Shown here piece after piece: positions 1 to 5,847 of a stretch of 8,376 nt of DNA. A program made the translations under genes and the position numbers. This DNA is from Klebsiella pneumoniae. GTDB lineage: Bacteria; Pseudomonadota; Gammaproteobacteria; Ga0077536. The stretch is from contig CAMCBY010000165.1 in assembly GCA_945873015.1 (NCBI GenBank), positions 1-8,376 on the forward strand, given 5' to 3'. The notes under the pieces were generated by a model. It made no database searches, was not told the DNA's origin, and worked only from the letters and a program-made list of their open reading frames with translations. Positions within the stretch are counted from its first letter, which is position 1, and every line of letters begins with the position of its first letter.

Positions 1-14
1 ATTGTGGGTCAGAC

Positions 15-18
15 TTCA
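15..18. repeat. Target site duplication TTCA, left copy
   Basis: TTCA directly left of the MITE-like element; its partner is at 162-165. In the restored palindrome a single TTCA occupies the central four bases, so the insertion point is the exact centre of dyad symmetry. Confidence 0.75.
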
Positions 19-161
19 GGAAGTTCTGATTAAGTGTAGCGAGCATGGCCGCGCGCTAGGAGCCGCGCAGAGAGCGACGAGACATATCAGATAGATAGGC
101 GAGGAGCGAGCGAGCACGCGACACCGCGCGCGGCCAGCGCAGTCACTTAATCAGAGCTTCC
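19..161. mobile_element. 143-bp MITE-like insertion with 4-bp target duplication
   Basis: The ends are an 18-bp terminal inverted repeat, GGAAGTTCTGATTAAGTG at 19-36 against the complement of 144-161, matching at 17 of 18 positions. TTCA is duplicated directly outside each end (15-18 and 162-165). A second inner inverted repeat, TGGCCGCGCGC at 46-56 with its complement at 126-136, lets the element fold into a long interrupted hairpin. The middle (57-125) is purine-rich with short GAGCGAGC-type repeats and no credible ORF. The element is too small to encode a transposase, so it would be moved in trans. The GGAAG start and 4-bp duplication recall IS5-like elements, but I cannot assign a family from this alone. 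Confidence 0.8.
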
Positions 162-165
162 TTCA
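162..165. repeat. Target site duplication TTCA, right copy
   Basis: TTCA directly right of the MITE-like element, matching 15-18. Removing one copy together with the element restores the 28-bp palindromic unit exactly. Confidence 0.75.
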
Positions 166-202
166 GTCTGACATTTATGAGCAGGTATGCGCAGTAATTC
201 TC

Positions 203-230
203 AATGTCAGACTGAAGTCTGACCCACAAT
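203..230 (-). repeat. REP-like palindrome, family 1 (A:T stem variant), intact
   Basis: This is the intact inverse copy of the split unit at 1-175. On the - strand it reads ATT, GTGG, GTCAGACT, TC, AGTCTGAC, ATT. The core 206-223 is an 8-bp inverted repeat around two bases. It lies 33 nt upstream of the first gene, directly beside an AT-rich stretch (229-241). I found no convincing -35/-10 pair in this leader. TAAAAT at 230-235 could serve as a -10, but no -35 lies at the right distance. Confidence 0.85.
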
Positions 231-263
231 AAAATTTGAATAAGGCCACCGCGAGGAATCCCC

Positions 264-1322
264 ATGGACTACGGCATTGCTCTGACTCCCACCGCCGCCG
301 CCGGCGACATCGCTGCGCGCGCTGAAGCGCTGGGTTTTACCCATGTGTGGTTCTACGACACCCAGCTTCTGTGTCACGACATCCTGGTGGCGATGACCGC
401 CGCCGCGCTCAAAACCAAAACCATCAAACTCTGCGCCGGTGTGCTGGTGCCTTCCAATCGCCTCGCGGCGGTGGCGGCCAATGCGATGGCCTCGCTCAAT
501 GCGCTGGCGCCGGGACGCATCGTCGCTGGCCTTGGCACCGGTTACACGGCGCGCCGCACCATGGGCCTGCCGGCGCAGAAGTTGTCGGACATTCGCGAAT
601 ATGCACGCGTGATGCGCGCACTGTGGCGCGGCGAGATGGTCGAGACCGCACTCGAAGGTGCGCCGCACAAGATGCAGTTCATGCATCCGCCGCACATCGC
701 CGAGCAGTTCGTGAACACCACCGACAACATCGACATCCATCTGTCGGCGTTCGGTCCCAAGGGCCGCAAACTCACCGCCCAAATCGCCGATGGTTTTATC
801 AATCCCTATACCAACCCCGGCTCGCTCGACGATGTCGGCATTCTGCGCGACGCCTGTCGCGCCGTCGGTCGCGACCCCGCGGCGATTTACAGCACCTCGT
901 TGAACATGGGCTGCATCCTCGCGCCCGGCGAGGCGGCCGATTCGCCCCGTGCCCGCGCCCAGGCCGGACCGTGGCCGGCCATCTACTGGCACTGGCTGGT
1001 GGAGGATGGCGACAAGGCCGAGATTCCGCCGCCGCTGGTGCCATTGATCGAGGCCTACCGCAAACTCTACGACAGCTACACGCCCGCCGACGCGCGTTAT
1101 ATCACCCTGCATGCCGGCCATCTCATGTATCTGCGCGCGGAAGAACAGCAGTTCATCACCGCCGAGATGTTGAAGTTCACTTCCCTGACCGGCACCGCCG
1201 AGGAGATCCGCGCGCGCGTGGCGGCCATGGCGGCGGCCGGCTACGACCAGATGGCGATACAACTCGTGCCTGGCCATGAAACCGCTATCGAAGGTTGGGC
1301 CAAGGTGTTGATGAACCGCTAG
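264..1322 (+). CDS. LLM class flavin-dependent oxidoreductase (luciferase-like monooxygenase)
   Basis: A 352-residue cytoplasmic flavoenzyme of the bacterial luciferase-like TIM-barrel family, which uses reduced FMN or F420 to oxidise or reduce small organic substrates. Family hallmarks are visible in order: an N-terminal strand and helix ending in EALGFTHVWFYD (22-32), the segment GRIVAGLGTGYTARRTMGLP (84-103), an EYARVMRALWRGE helix (112-124), a SAFGPKGRKLTAQIADGFI phosphate/flavin-site segment (161-179), and a C-terminal GTAEEIRARVAAMAAAGYD helix (310-328). The length is typical. The start is supported by GAGGA at 253-257, 6 nt before ATG. FMN is more likely than F420 if the host is a gammaproteobacterium (inference). 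The substrate cannot be read from the sequence. It looks monocistronic: a REP pair lies upstream and 88 nt separate it from the next gene. Confidence 0.88.
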   Translation: MDYGIALTPTAAAGDIAARAEALGFTHVWFYDTQLLCHDILVAMTAAALKTKTIKLCAGVLVPSNRLAAVAANAMASLNALAPGRIVAGLGTGYTARRTMGLPAQKLSDIREYARVMRALWRGEMVETALEGAPHKMQFMHPPHIAEQFVNTTDNIDIHLSAFGPKGRKLTAQIADGFINPYTNPGSLDDVGILRDACRAVGRDPAAIYSTSLNMGCILAPGEAADSPRARAQAGPWPAIYWHWLVEDGDKAEIPPPLVPLIEAYRKLYDSYTPADARYITLHAGHLMYLRAEEQQFITAEMLKFTSLTGTAEEIRARVAAMAAAGYDQMAIQLVPGHETAIEGWAKVLMNR

Positions 1323-1410
1323 CGGCGCAGTTCACACTCGCTCTGATATTCTCGCGCGCAATCGCAGCCCGCCGGTGCGGCGCTCATTGTCATCGTGAAA
1401 TGGAAGCCCC

Positions 1411-1818
1411 ATGAAAATACCTCTGCTTGTAATCTTCAGCCTTCTGCTCAGCGCCTGCGCCAGCAATCAACCCGTCATTTATTCAGGCCCGAACGGCGGT
1501 GAGCGCAGCGTCAGCGATGCGGCAGTCGCCGAATGCGGACGTATGGCCGAAGCGGCCGGCGCCAAACCATACGGCGGCCAGATCGGTGAAGTGGCGAAAG
1601 ACACTGCGCGCGGTGCCGCGACCGGCGCCGCCGCCGGTGCCATTGGTGGCGCCATCGCCGGTAATGTCGCGCAGGGCGCGGGTATCGGCGCGGCGACCGG
1701 TGCGGCGGTCAACCTGGTGCAGAAATTATTCGTACCTGCCGCGCCGAACCCGGCTTATCGCGCCCATGTCGAGCGTTGCCTCGCGGACAAGGGTTATCAG
1801 ACGGTAGGGTGGCAGTAG
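1411..1818 (+). CDS. Glycine-zipper lipoprotein
   Basis: A 135-residue envelope protein. Residues 1-16 form a lipoprotein signal with a hydrophobic core and lipobox LLSAC, placing the lipidated cysteine at position 16. The next residue is Ala, not Asp, which favours outer-membrane sorting. Residues 66-100 are a glycine-zipper segment with GxxxG-type spacing (GAATGAAAGAIGGAIAG, then GAGIGAATGAA), able to insert in or pack against membrane. The C-terminus has a short conserved-looking module ending in CLADKGYQTVGWQ. Its C123 may pair with C42 of AECGRM (inference). Many proteobacteria carry such small lipoproteins of unknown or stress-related function, and I cannot assign a specific role. ATG follows GGAAG at 1402-1406. 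No clear sigma70 promoter is visible in 1323-1410. Confidence 0.85.
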   Translation: MKIPLLVIFSLLLSACASNQPVIYSGPNGGERSVSDAAVAECGRMAEAAGAKPYGGQIGEVAKDTARGAATGAAAGAIGGAIAGNVAQGAGIGAATGAAVNLVQKLFVPAAPNPAYRAHVERCLADKGYQTVGWQ

Positions 1819-1840
1819 GGTCGAGCAGTTCGTTGCCCCG

Positions 1841-1868
1841 AATGTCAGGCTGAAGCCTGACCCACAAT
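1841..1868 (-). repeat. REP-like palindrome, family 1 (G:C stem variant)
   Basis: On the - strand it reads ATT, GTGG, GTCAGGCT, TC, AGCCTGAC, ATT. It differs from the copies near the left edge by a paired change in the two arms (A:T to G:C), so the hairpin is preserved. It lies 22 nt after the lipoprotein stop codon. With the copy at 1925-1950 it forms a divergent doublet, headers facing inward, around a 56-nt spacer. Confidence 0.85.
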
Positions 1869-1924
1869 ACGATGCAGCCGTATTGCCCCACAGTTGATGC
1901 GAGCGATGTGCGATGCCCTTGCTC

Positions 1925-1950
1925 TGTGGGTCAGGCTTCAGCCTGACATT
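1925..1950 (+). repeat. REP-like palindrome, family 1 (G:C stem variant), second copy
   Basis: The unit comprises header GTGG (1926-1929), arm GTCAGGCT (1930-1937), centre TC, arm AGCCTGAC (1940-1947) and tail ATT. It is the inverted partner of 1841-1868. The 5' ATT seen before the header in the other family-1 copies is missing here. The stretch CCCACAG at 1887-1893 also pairs with CTGTGGG at 1924-1930. The unit lies upstream of the start of the FrnE-like gene, although that gene's reading frame stays open across it. Confidence 0.85.
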
Positions 1951-1995
1951 CCTTCCAGGGTCTGCACCATCAAGCCATAATGCACAATCAGCCCC

Positions 1996-2000
1996 AGGAG
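1996..2000 (+). promoter_or_regulatory. Ribosome binding site deciding the start of the FrnE-like gene
   Basis: AGGAG lies 8 nt before ATG 2009. It selects this start over the in-frame ATG at 1913, whose extra 32 codons would translate the REP palindrome and have no homology to DsbA proteins. A weak -10-like CATAAT sits at 1976-1981 with only a poor -35 (TTCCAG, 1953-1958). Confidence 0.7.
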
Positions 2001-2008
2001 CCCGCGCC

Positions 2009-2656
2009 ATGACCACCCGCATGAAAATCGATTTTGTCTCCGACGTTTCCTGCCCGTGGTGCGTCATCGGCCTGCGCGCGCTTGAAGACGCCATCGCCCG
2101 CATCGGGCCTGAGCTGGAAGTGGAGTTCGAATTCCAGCCCTTCGAGCTCAACCCGCAGATGCCGTCCGAAGGCCAGGATCTGGACGAACACATCATGCAG
2201 AAATACGGCATGAGCCCGGCAGACACGGCGCGTAACCGCGAGGCCATCCGCGCACGCGGCGCCGAACTCGGCTTTGAATTCCGCATGGACAAACGCGACC
2301 GCATCTACAACACCTTCGACGCTCATCGCCTGCTGGCGTGGGCGGTCGGCGAAGGCAAACAGCGTGAACTCAAACACGCGCTGTTCGACGCTTATTTCAC
2401 GCAAGGCCTGAGCCCGGGCGACCACTCGGTGTTATTGGCGGCGGCGGAATCAGTCGGTCTCGACAGTCTGCGCGCGGCGGCGGTGCTGGCCAGCGACGAA
2501 TACAGCGAGGAAGTGCGCGAACGCGAAGGTTTCTATCACCAGCACGGCATCAACGCGGTGCCGGCCATCATCTTGAACGAACGCCATCTGTTGCAGGGCG
2601 GCCAGCCGAGCGAAGTGTTCGAGCAGGCCTTGCGCGAGATAGCCGCGCAGGCGTAA
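2009..2656 (+). CDS. DsbA family oxidoreductase, FrnE-like
   Basis: A 215-residue thioredoxin-fold protein of the FrnE / 2-hydroxychromene-2-carboxylate isomerase-related DsbA group. The active-site motif CPWC is at residues 15-18 in the usual context FVSDVSCPWCVIG, right after the first strand. The helical insert holds the characteristic NTFDAHRL (101-108). The cis-proline segment GINAVPAI follows at 180-187 with Pro185, and then the final strand and helix. No signal peptide is present, so it acts in the cytoplasm, as FrnE-type proteins do, probably as a disulfide isomerase or oxidoreductase or in stress protection. The length matches the family. The start at 2009 is chosen for its AGGAG and because the protein then begins just before the first beta strand. 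The next gene follows after 9 nt, suggesting co-transcription. Confidence 0.88.
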   Translation: MTTRMKIDFVSDVSCPWCVIGLRALEDAIARIGPELEVEFEFQPFELNPQMPSEGQDLDEHIMQKYGMSPADTARNREAIRARGAELGFEFRMDKRDRIYNTFDAHRLLAWAVGEGKQRELKHALFDAYFTQGLSPGDHSVLLAAAESVGLDSLRAAAVLASDEYSEEVREREGFYHQHGINAVPAIILNERHLLQGGQPSEVFEQALREIAAQA

Positions 2657-2665
2657 AGCCGCACC

Positions 2666-3823
2666 ATGACCGTCGAGGTCCGTTATCTCGGCCATCTCGG
2701 CAACAATCTCTTTCAGTATGCCTTAGGCCGCATTCTGGCCGAGGAACTCGGCAGCGCGCTGGTGTGCCGCGCCATGCCCGATGCGCGCGGCTGGGGCGTG
2801 GTCGAAGACATGTCCGGCATCGTTGATCGTTTCGCGAGTCAAAGCAGTGCCTTCGCCGACGCGCCGCAAACCCTGCCCGGGCAGGCCTGTGACACACCGC
2901 AGTTGCGTTATGTGATCGGCGAAAAACACAGCTGGTCCGGGCACGGCATCAATCTGCCTTATCTGCTGCGCCACGGGCACGGCCAGCGCATCATTCTGCA
3001 CGGCTACTTTCAACGCGCCGAGTATTACCTGCCTTATCGCCAGCGTATCGCGCGCTGGTTCGCCTTGCCGGACGACAGCGCGTTGCCGCGACTTGACGCA
3101 CGCGACGTGCTGGTGCATCTGCGCCAGTCGCTCGACATGCTGTTGCTCGACCGCGCCATCGACATGCGTTTCTACGTCGAGGCCTTGACTGACATGGCGC
3201 CGGCACGGGTCTATGTCTGCGGTCTCGGCATCGATGACGCAGTGCGCGCCGCACTCGCGCCATTTGCGCCGGTCTATCTTGACCTGCCGGCACTCGCGAC
3301 CCTGAAAGTGATCATGAACGCGCGGCGCATCGTGCTCGCCAACAGCACCTTCAGTTGGTGGGGTGCGTGGTTGTCGCAGGCCGATGAAATTGTCTATCCG
3401 CGTGTGGCGCGCAATTTCTGGGGCGCCGATCGCGCCGATGTCGCGCTCGAAGTGCCAGAGGCGCGCTATCGGTATATCGATGATGTGGCCATCACCAATT
3501 GGCAGCCGTTCACGCCGCGTGTCGATGTCGAATGGCACCTGCACGACCCGGACACGCCACAGCCGCGACTCCACGCTCGGCTTGGTCACACCCGCCTCGA
3601 CATGAAACTGACGCCGGCCCTCGCCCCGCTCGCGGCCTGGATAGTCGCGCAACGCGCACCTTTCGGTTTCAACGATATCGAGGTGTGCGAACTCGGCGCC
3701 AGCGCACGCCAGGATGCGCCGCGCCTGTTGCTCGCGCTCGCCCGCCACGGCCTGCTCGACGCGGCGTCGGACGTGCAGAATGGCCTCGCTGCGGTCTATG
3801 GCGAGGTGCGGGCGACCGCTTGA
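2666..3823 (+). CDS. GT11-type alpha-1,2-fucosyltransferase-like protein with C-terminal extension
   Basis: A 385-residue protein whose first ~275 residues match the glycosyltransferase family 11 plan. The N-terminal GHLGNNLFQYALGR (9-22) corresponds to the GT11 GLGNQMFQYA motif. YFQRAEYYLPYRQRI follows at 114-128. NSTFSWWGAWL (226-236) is the characteristic C-terminal nucleotide-sugar-domain motif. GT11 enzymes move fucose from GDP-fucose to galactose in surface glycans. The usual HxRRxD motif is altered to HLRQSLD (151-157): the first Arg is kept, the second is Gln, and the Asp is shifted by one. Residues ~285-385 extend beyond the common ~290-residue length; 314-366 look helical, with possible winged-helix character (inference). 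No clear Shine-Dalgarno precedes ATG, so translation may be coupled to the FrnE-like gene 9 nt upstream. No other glycan gene is in view, so the substrate is open. Confidence 0.78.
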   Translation: MTVEVRYLGHLGNNLFQYALGRILAEELGSALVCRAMPDARGWGVVEDMSGIVDRFASQSSAFADAPQTLPGQACDTPQLRYVIGEKHSWSGHGINLPYLLRHGHGQRIILHGYFQRAEYYLPYRQRIARWFALPDDSALPRLDARDVLVHLRQSLDMLLLDRAIDMRFYVEALTDMAPARVYVCGLGIDDAVRAALAPFAPVYLDLPALATLKVIMNARRIVLANSTFSWWGAWLSQADEIVYPRVARNFWGADRADVALEVPEARYRYIDDVAITNWQPFTPRVDVEWHLHDPDTPQPRLHARLGHTRLDMKLTPALAPLAAWIVAQRAPFGFNDIEVCELGASARQDAPRLLLALARHGLLDAASDVQNGLAAVYGEVRATA

Positions 3824-3848
3824 CCGAGGGTGAGCGCGCTTCTATGGT
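3820..3848 (+). promoter_or_regulatory. Candidate sigma70 promoter for the ring-hydroxylating oxygenase genes
   Basis: TTGACC (3820-3825, five of six consensus positions) is followed after exactly 17 bp by TATGGT (3843-3848, four of six). The -35 box overlaps the TGA stop codon of the upstream gene. Transcription would start near 3855 and leave a leader of about 35 nt before the ATG at 3890. It is the best-spaced promoter I found in the window, and it suggests the oxygenase genes are expressed separately from the upstream pair. No operator is obvious. Confidence 0.5.
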
Positions 3849-3877
3849 GCGATGAGAACAGCACCACCGCTCACCGC

Positions 3878-3882
3878 AGGAG
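3878..3882 (+). promoter_or_regulatory. Ribosome binding site deciding the alpha-subunit start
   Basis: AGGAG lies 7 nt before ATG 3890. It favours this start over the in-frame ATG at 3830, whose additional 20 codons show no family-like sequence, overlap the candidate promoter and lack a comparable ribosome binding site. Confidence 0.7.
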
Positions 3883-3889
3883 TTCCGCG

Positions 3890-5155
3890 ATGTCCTCACC
3901 CCTCGAAGCGGCGTCCCTCGACCACTTTCCATGGCCGGGCAGCGACGGCGGTCAGGTGCCCTACGCGGTGTTCACCTCCCAGGCCATCTTCGAGCGCGAG
4001 CAAGAACGTATCTACCGCGGCCCGACCTGGCATTTCCTGGCACTGGCCGACGAAATCAAACAGCCCGGCGATTTTAAATCGACCTTCATCGGCACCACGC
4101 CGGTGGTGGTCACTCGCACCCGCGACGGCGACATCGCCGCGTGGGTCAATCGTTGTGCCCATCGCGGCGCGATGGTGTGTCGTGAACTGCGCGGCAATGC
4201 CCGCGCCCATCGCTGCGTCTATCACCAATGGGCCTATGACGAACGCGGGCGCTTGCGCGGCGTACCCTTCCAGAAGGGTTTAAAGGACAAGACCGGCATG
4301 CCAGCCGACTTTGACATGGCGGCGCACGGCCTGCCGGTGGTGCGCGTGAGCGATTATCACGGCGTGGTATTCGGCACTTTGTCCGATGCAGCGCCGAGCC
4401 TCGCCGACTATCTCGGCCCGCGTATGCTGCCGTGGCTCGATCGCATTTTTAATAGGCCGGTTGAATATCTCGGCTGCACGCGCCAATACGCGAAGTCGAA
4501 CTGGAAACTCTATTACGAGAACGTCAAAGACCCCTATCACGCGAGTCTTTTGCACCTGTTCCACACCACCTTCAATATCTACCGCTCGAACATGCGTGGA
4601 CGCAGCGAGATGGACGATGCGCTCGGCGTGCACTCGATCATCACCACCACTCCGCAGGACGATGACGACACCGCCGGGGATTATCAACGCAACGACATCG
4701 CAACTTATCGCGCGGGGCTCAAACTCGCCGACGCCAGCCTGCTCGAAGTGCGCCGCGAGTTCGAAGAACAGACCAGCAATAACATTCACACTCTGTTCCC
4801 GAGCACGGTCATTCAACAGATCCACAACACCTTCGCTGTGCGCCAGGTGTTGCCCAAGAGTGCCGGCGAATTCGAACTGGTGTTTCATTTTTTTGGTTAT
4901 AGCGACGACGACCCGGCGCTGCGACGTCTGCGCTTGAAACAAGCCAATCTGGCTGGCCCGGCCGGCTATATCTCGATGGAAGACACCGAAGCGACCGAAC
5001 TCGTGCAGCGCGCGATTGAATCCTGCGCGGCCGGCGACAGTTCCTACATGGCGATGGGCGGCACCGACGGTGATGGCGGCACCAGCCTCATCAGCGAACA
5101 CATGATTCGCGGCTTCTGGCGTGGTTATCGCAACATGATGGGCTGGGGCGCGTGA
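3890..5155 (+). CDS. Rieske aromatic ring-hydroxylating oxygenase, alpha (large) subunit
   Basis: A 421-residue catalytic subunit. It adds oxygen to an aromatic ring using electrons passed from the Rieske centre to a mononuclear iron. The N-terminal Rieske domain shows C-X-H (C89, H91) and C-X2-H (C109, H112) ligands for the 2Fe-2S cluster. The catalytic domain carries NWKLYYENVKDPYHASLLH (204-222): D214 is the inter-subunit bridging Asp, and H217 and H222 are iron ligands. Their spacing (3 and 5) equals that in naphthalene dioxygenase. D365 in SMEDTEA is the likely third ligand. Length and motif context are closest to the NagG / AndAc / TphA2 type, which act on salicylate, anthranilate and terephthalate. 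A carboxylated aromatic substrate is therefore plausible but not proven. The beta-subunit gene overlaps the stop codon. Ferredoxin and reductase are not in the window. Confidence 0.93.
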   Translation: MSSPLEAASLDHFPWPGSDGGQVPYAVFTSQAIFEREQERIYRGPTWHFLALADEIKQPGDFKSTFIGTTPVVVTRTRDGDIAAWVNRCAHRGAMVCRELRGNARAHRCVYHQWAYDERGRLRGVPFQKGLKDKTGMPADFDMAAHGLPVVRVSDYHGVVFGTLSDAAPSLADYLGPRMLPWLDRIFNRPVEYLGCTRQYAKSNWKLYYENVKDPYHASLLHLFHTTFNIYRSNMRGRSEMDDALGVHSIITTTPQDDDDTAGDYQRNDIATYRAGLKLADASLLEVRREFEEQTSNNIHTLFPSTVIQQIHNTFAVRQVLPKSAGEFELVFHFFGYSDDDPALRRLRLKQANLAGPAGYISMEDTEATELVQRAIESCAAGDSSYMAMGGTDGDGGTSLISEHMIRGFWRGYRNMMGWGA

Positions 5156-5628
5156 TGGACGAGATGCAGCTTTATTTCCGCATCGAGCGCCTGTTTGCCG
5201 AATACTGCGCGGCGCTGGATGAAGGGGAGATCGAGGCCTGGCCGGAATTCTTCATCGAAGATGGCCTCTACCAGATGATCTCGCGCGAGAACGTCGCCCA
5301 CGGCTACTCCATTCCGCTGCTGCTGCTGGACAGCCAGGGCATGATGAAAGACCGGGTCTATTCGCTGCGCAACGCCAACATCTATCAGCCCCATCGTTAC
5401 CGTCATGCCCAGTCGGGCGTGCGTATCACGGCGCGCGAAGCCGACGGCGTGCGCGTATCGTCGTCTTACATCGTGGTGCAGACCTTGAATGAAGGCGTGA
5501 CCGAGGTCTATCAGGCCGGCAGCTATTACGATTATCTGATCGAAACTGCCGACGGCCTGCGCTTCAAAGAGCGTGTGTGCGTGTACGACACCTCGCGCAT
5601 ACCGACGCTGCTTGCCACCCCTGTGTAG
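5155..5628 (+). CDS. Aromatic ring-hydroxylating oxygenase, beta (small) subunit
   Basis: A 157-residue cone-shaped, NTF2/SnoaL-fold subunit that builds the alpha3-beta3 oxygenase with the preceding gene product. Visible hallmarks are an N-terminal helix with FAEYCAALDEGEIEAWPEFF (residues 12-31), the strand and loop IYQPHRYRHAQSG, which resembles the family's short conserved RH-containing strand, the SYIVVQT strand, and a C-terminus VYDTSRIPTLLATPV much like NagH / AndAd-type small subunits. ATG 5155 overlaps the alpha-subunit TGA by one base (TGATG), so translation is coupled. A GTG at 5152 is a possible start one codon earlier. The C-terminus looks complete. Its TAG stop is supplied by the GTAG header of the REP-like element that follows. 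Confidence 0.92.
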   Translation: MDEMQLYFRIERLFAEYCAALDEGEIEAWPEFFIEDGLYQMISRENVAHGYSIPLLLLDSQGMMKDRVYSLRNANIYQPHRYRHAQSGVRITAREADGVRVSSSYIVVQTLNEGVTEVYQAGSYYDYLIETADGLRFKERVCVYDTSRIPTLLATPV

Positions 5629-5649
5629 GTGCGAATTTATTCGCACATT
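5625..5649 (+). repeat. REP-like palindrome, family 2, first copy
   Basis: Header GTAG (5625-5628), arm GTGCGAAT (5629-5636), centre TT, arm ATTCGCAC (5639-5646), tail ATT. The header contains the stop codon of the beta-subunit gene. Bases 5628-5649 are a perfect 22-bp inverse of 5681-5702. The hairpin may also act on 3' end processing or stability of the oxygenase transcript (inference). Confidence 0.85.
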
Positions 5650-5680
5650 CGTGTGCGTGAATAACGCATCGAGTCGTTTT

Positions 5681-5704
5681 AATGTGCGAATAAATTCGCA
5701 CCTG
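5681..5704 (-). repeat. REP-like palindrome, family 2, second copy
   Basis: The inverted partner of 5625-5649, after a 31-nt spacer. On the - strand it reads GCAG, GTGCGAAT, TT, ATTCGCAC, ATT, so the header differs from GTAG by one base. The tails face each other, as in the leftmost family-1 pair. Confidence 0.85.
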
Positions 5705-5847
5705 CAGTTCGAAACTGTCGACGCCGCACGGAATCAGCGGGCGATTCGGCTGGATTGCGCAATGCTTAGCGCTTTTCCCACCCTGCTGCAGGCAACAATC
5801 GCTTACATTGGTGGTGAGAACGATAAAAAAGAAAGAGGTCCAAGCTC
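5705..5847. other. Leader region before the PEP-CTERM-like gene
   Basis: This non-coding stretch links the REP doublet to the next gene. I see a short palindrome TTGCGCAA (5755-5762) and an A-rich run just before the ribosome binding site. No -35/-10 pair has good spacing: TACATT at 5804-5809 lacks a -35. No RNA gene or riboswitch-like structure was recognised. Confidence 0.4.
5832..5839 (+). promoter_or_regulatory. Ribosome binding site of the PEP-CTERM-like gene
   Basis: AAAGAGGT, 8 nt before ATG 5848. It is a strong site and fixes the start directly ahead of the signal peptide. Confidence 0.65.

Larger units (their letters stand above)
1..175 (+). repeat. REP-like palindrome, family 1, split by an insertion
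   Basis: Joining bases 1-18 to 166-175 rebuilds, without a mismatch, the same 28-bp unit found intact and inverted at 203-230. The unit is ATT, header GTGG, arm GTCAGACT, centre TC, arm AGTCTGAC, tail ATT. The interruption is the 143-bp element at 19-161 plus a duplicated TTCA. The two copies point toward each other with 27 nt between them, an arrangement typical of REP doublets. The intact reference copy 30 bp away makes this reconstruction secure. Membership of a RAYT-mobilised REP class is an inference from the header-plus-hairpin layout. Confidence 0.85.

Noticed and set aside
207..1277. Long open frame on the - strand (356 codons) opposite the LLM oxidoreductase
   Set aside because: It is the antisense shadow of a GC-rich gene. 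It has low-complexity Arg/Gly/His content, no family motifs, and the + strand frame has clear luciferase-like hallmarks and a ribosome binding site.
1841..1950. CRISPR-like or attachment-site reading of the repeated palindromes
   Set aside because: The units are inverted, not direct repeats. There is no regular array of unique spacers, no cas gene and no integrase. A REP-doublet reading fits better.
1913..2008. Upstream in-frame extension of the FrnE-like gene
   Set aside because: The extra 32 codons translate the REP palindrome and have no DsbA-like sequence. AGGAG sits correctly before ATG 2009 instead.
2723..3748. Long - strand open frame opposite the fucosyltransferase-like gene
   Set aside because: No recognisable motif, and the + strand frame carries GT11 signatures. 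It is explained by codon bias on the opposite strand.
3830..3889. Upstream in-frame extension of the oxygenase alpha subunit
   Set aside because: The extra 20 codons lie over the candidate promoter and leader and have no comparable ribosome binding site, whereas ATG 3890 has AGGAG 7 nt upstream.
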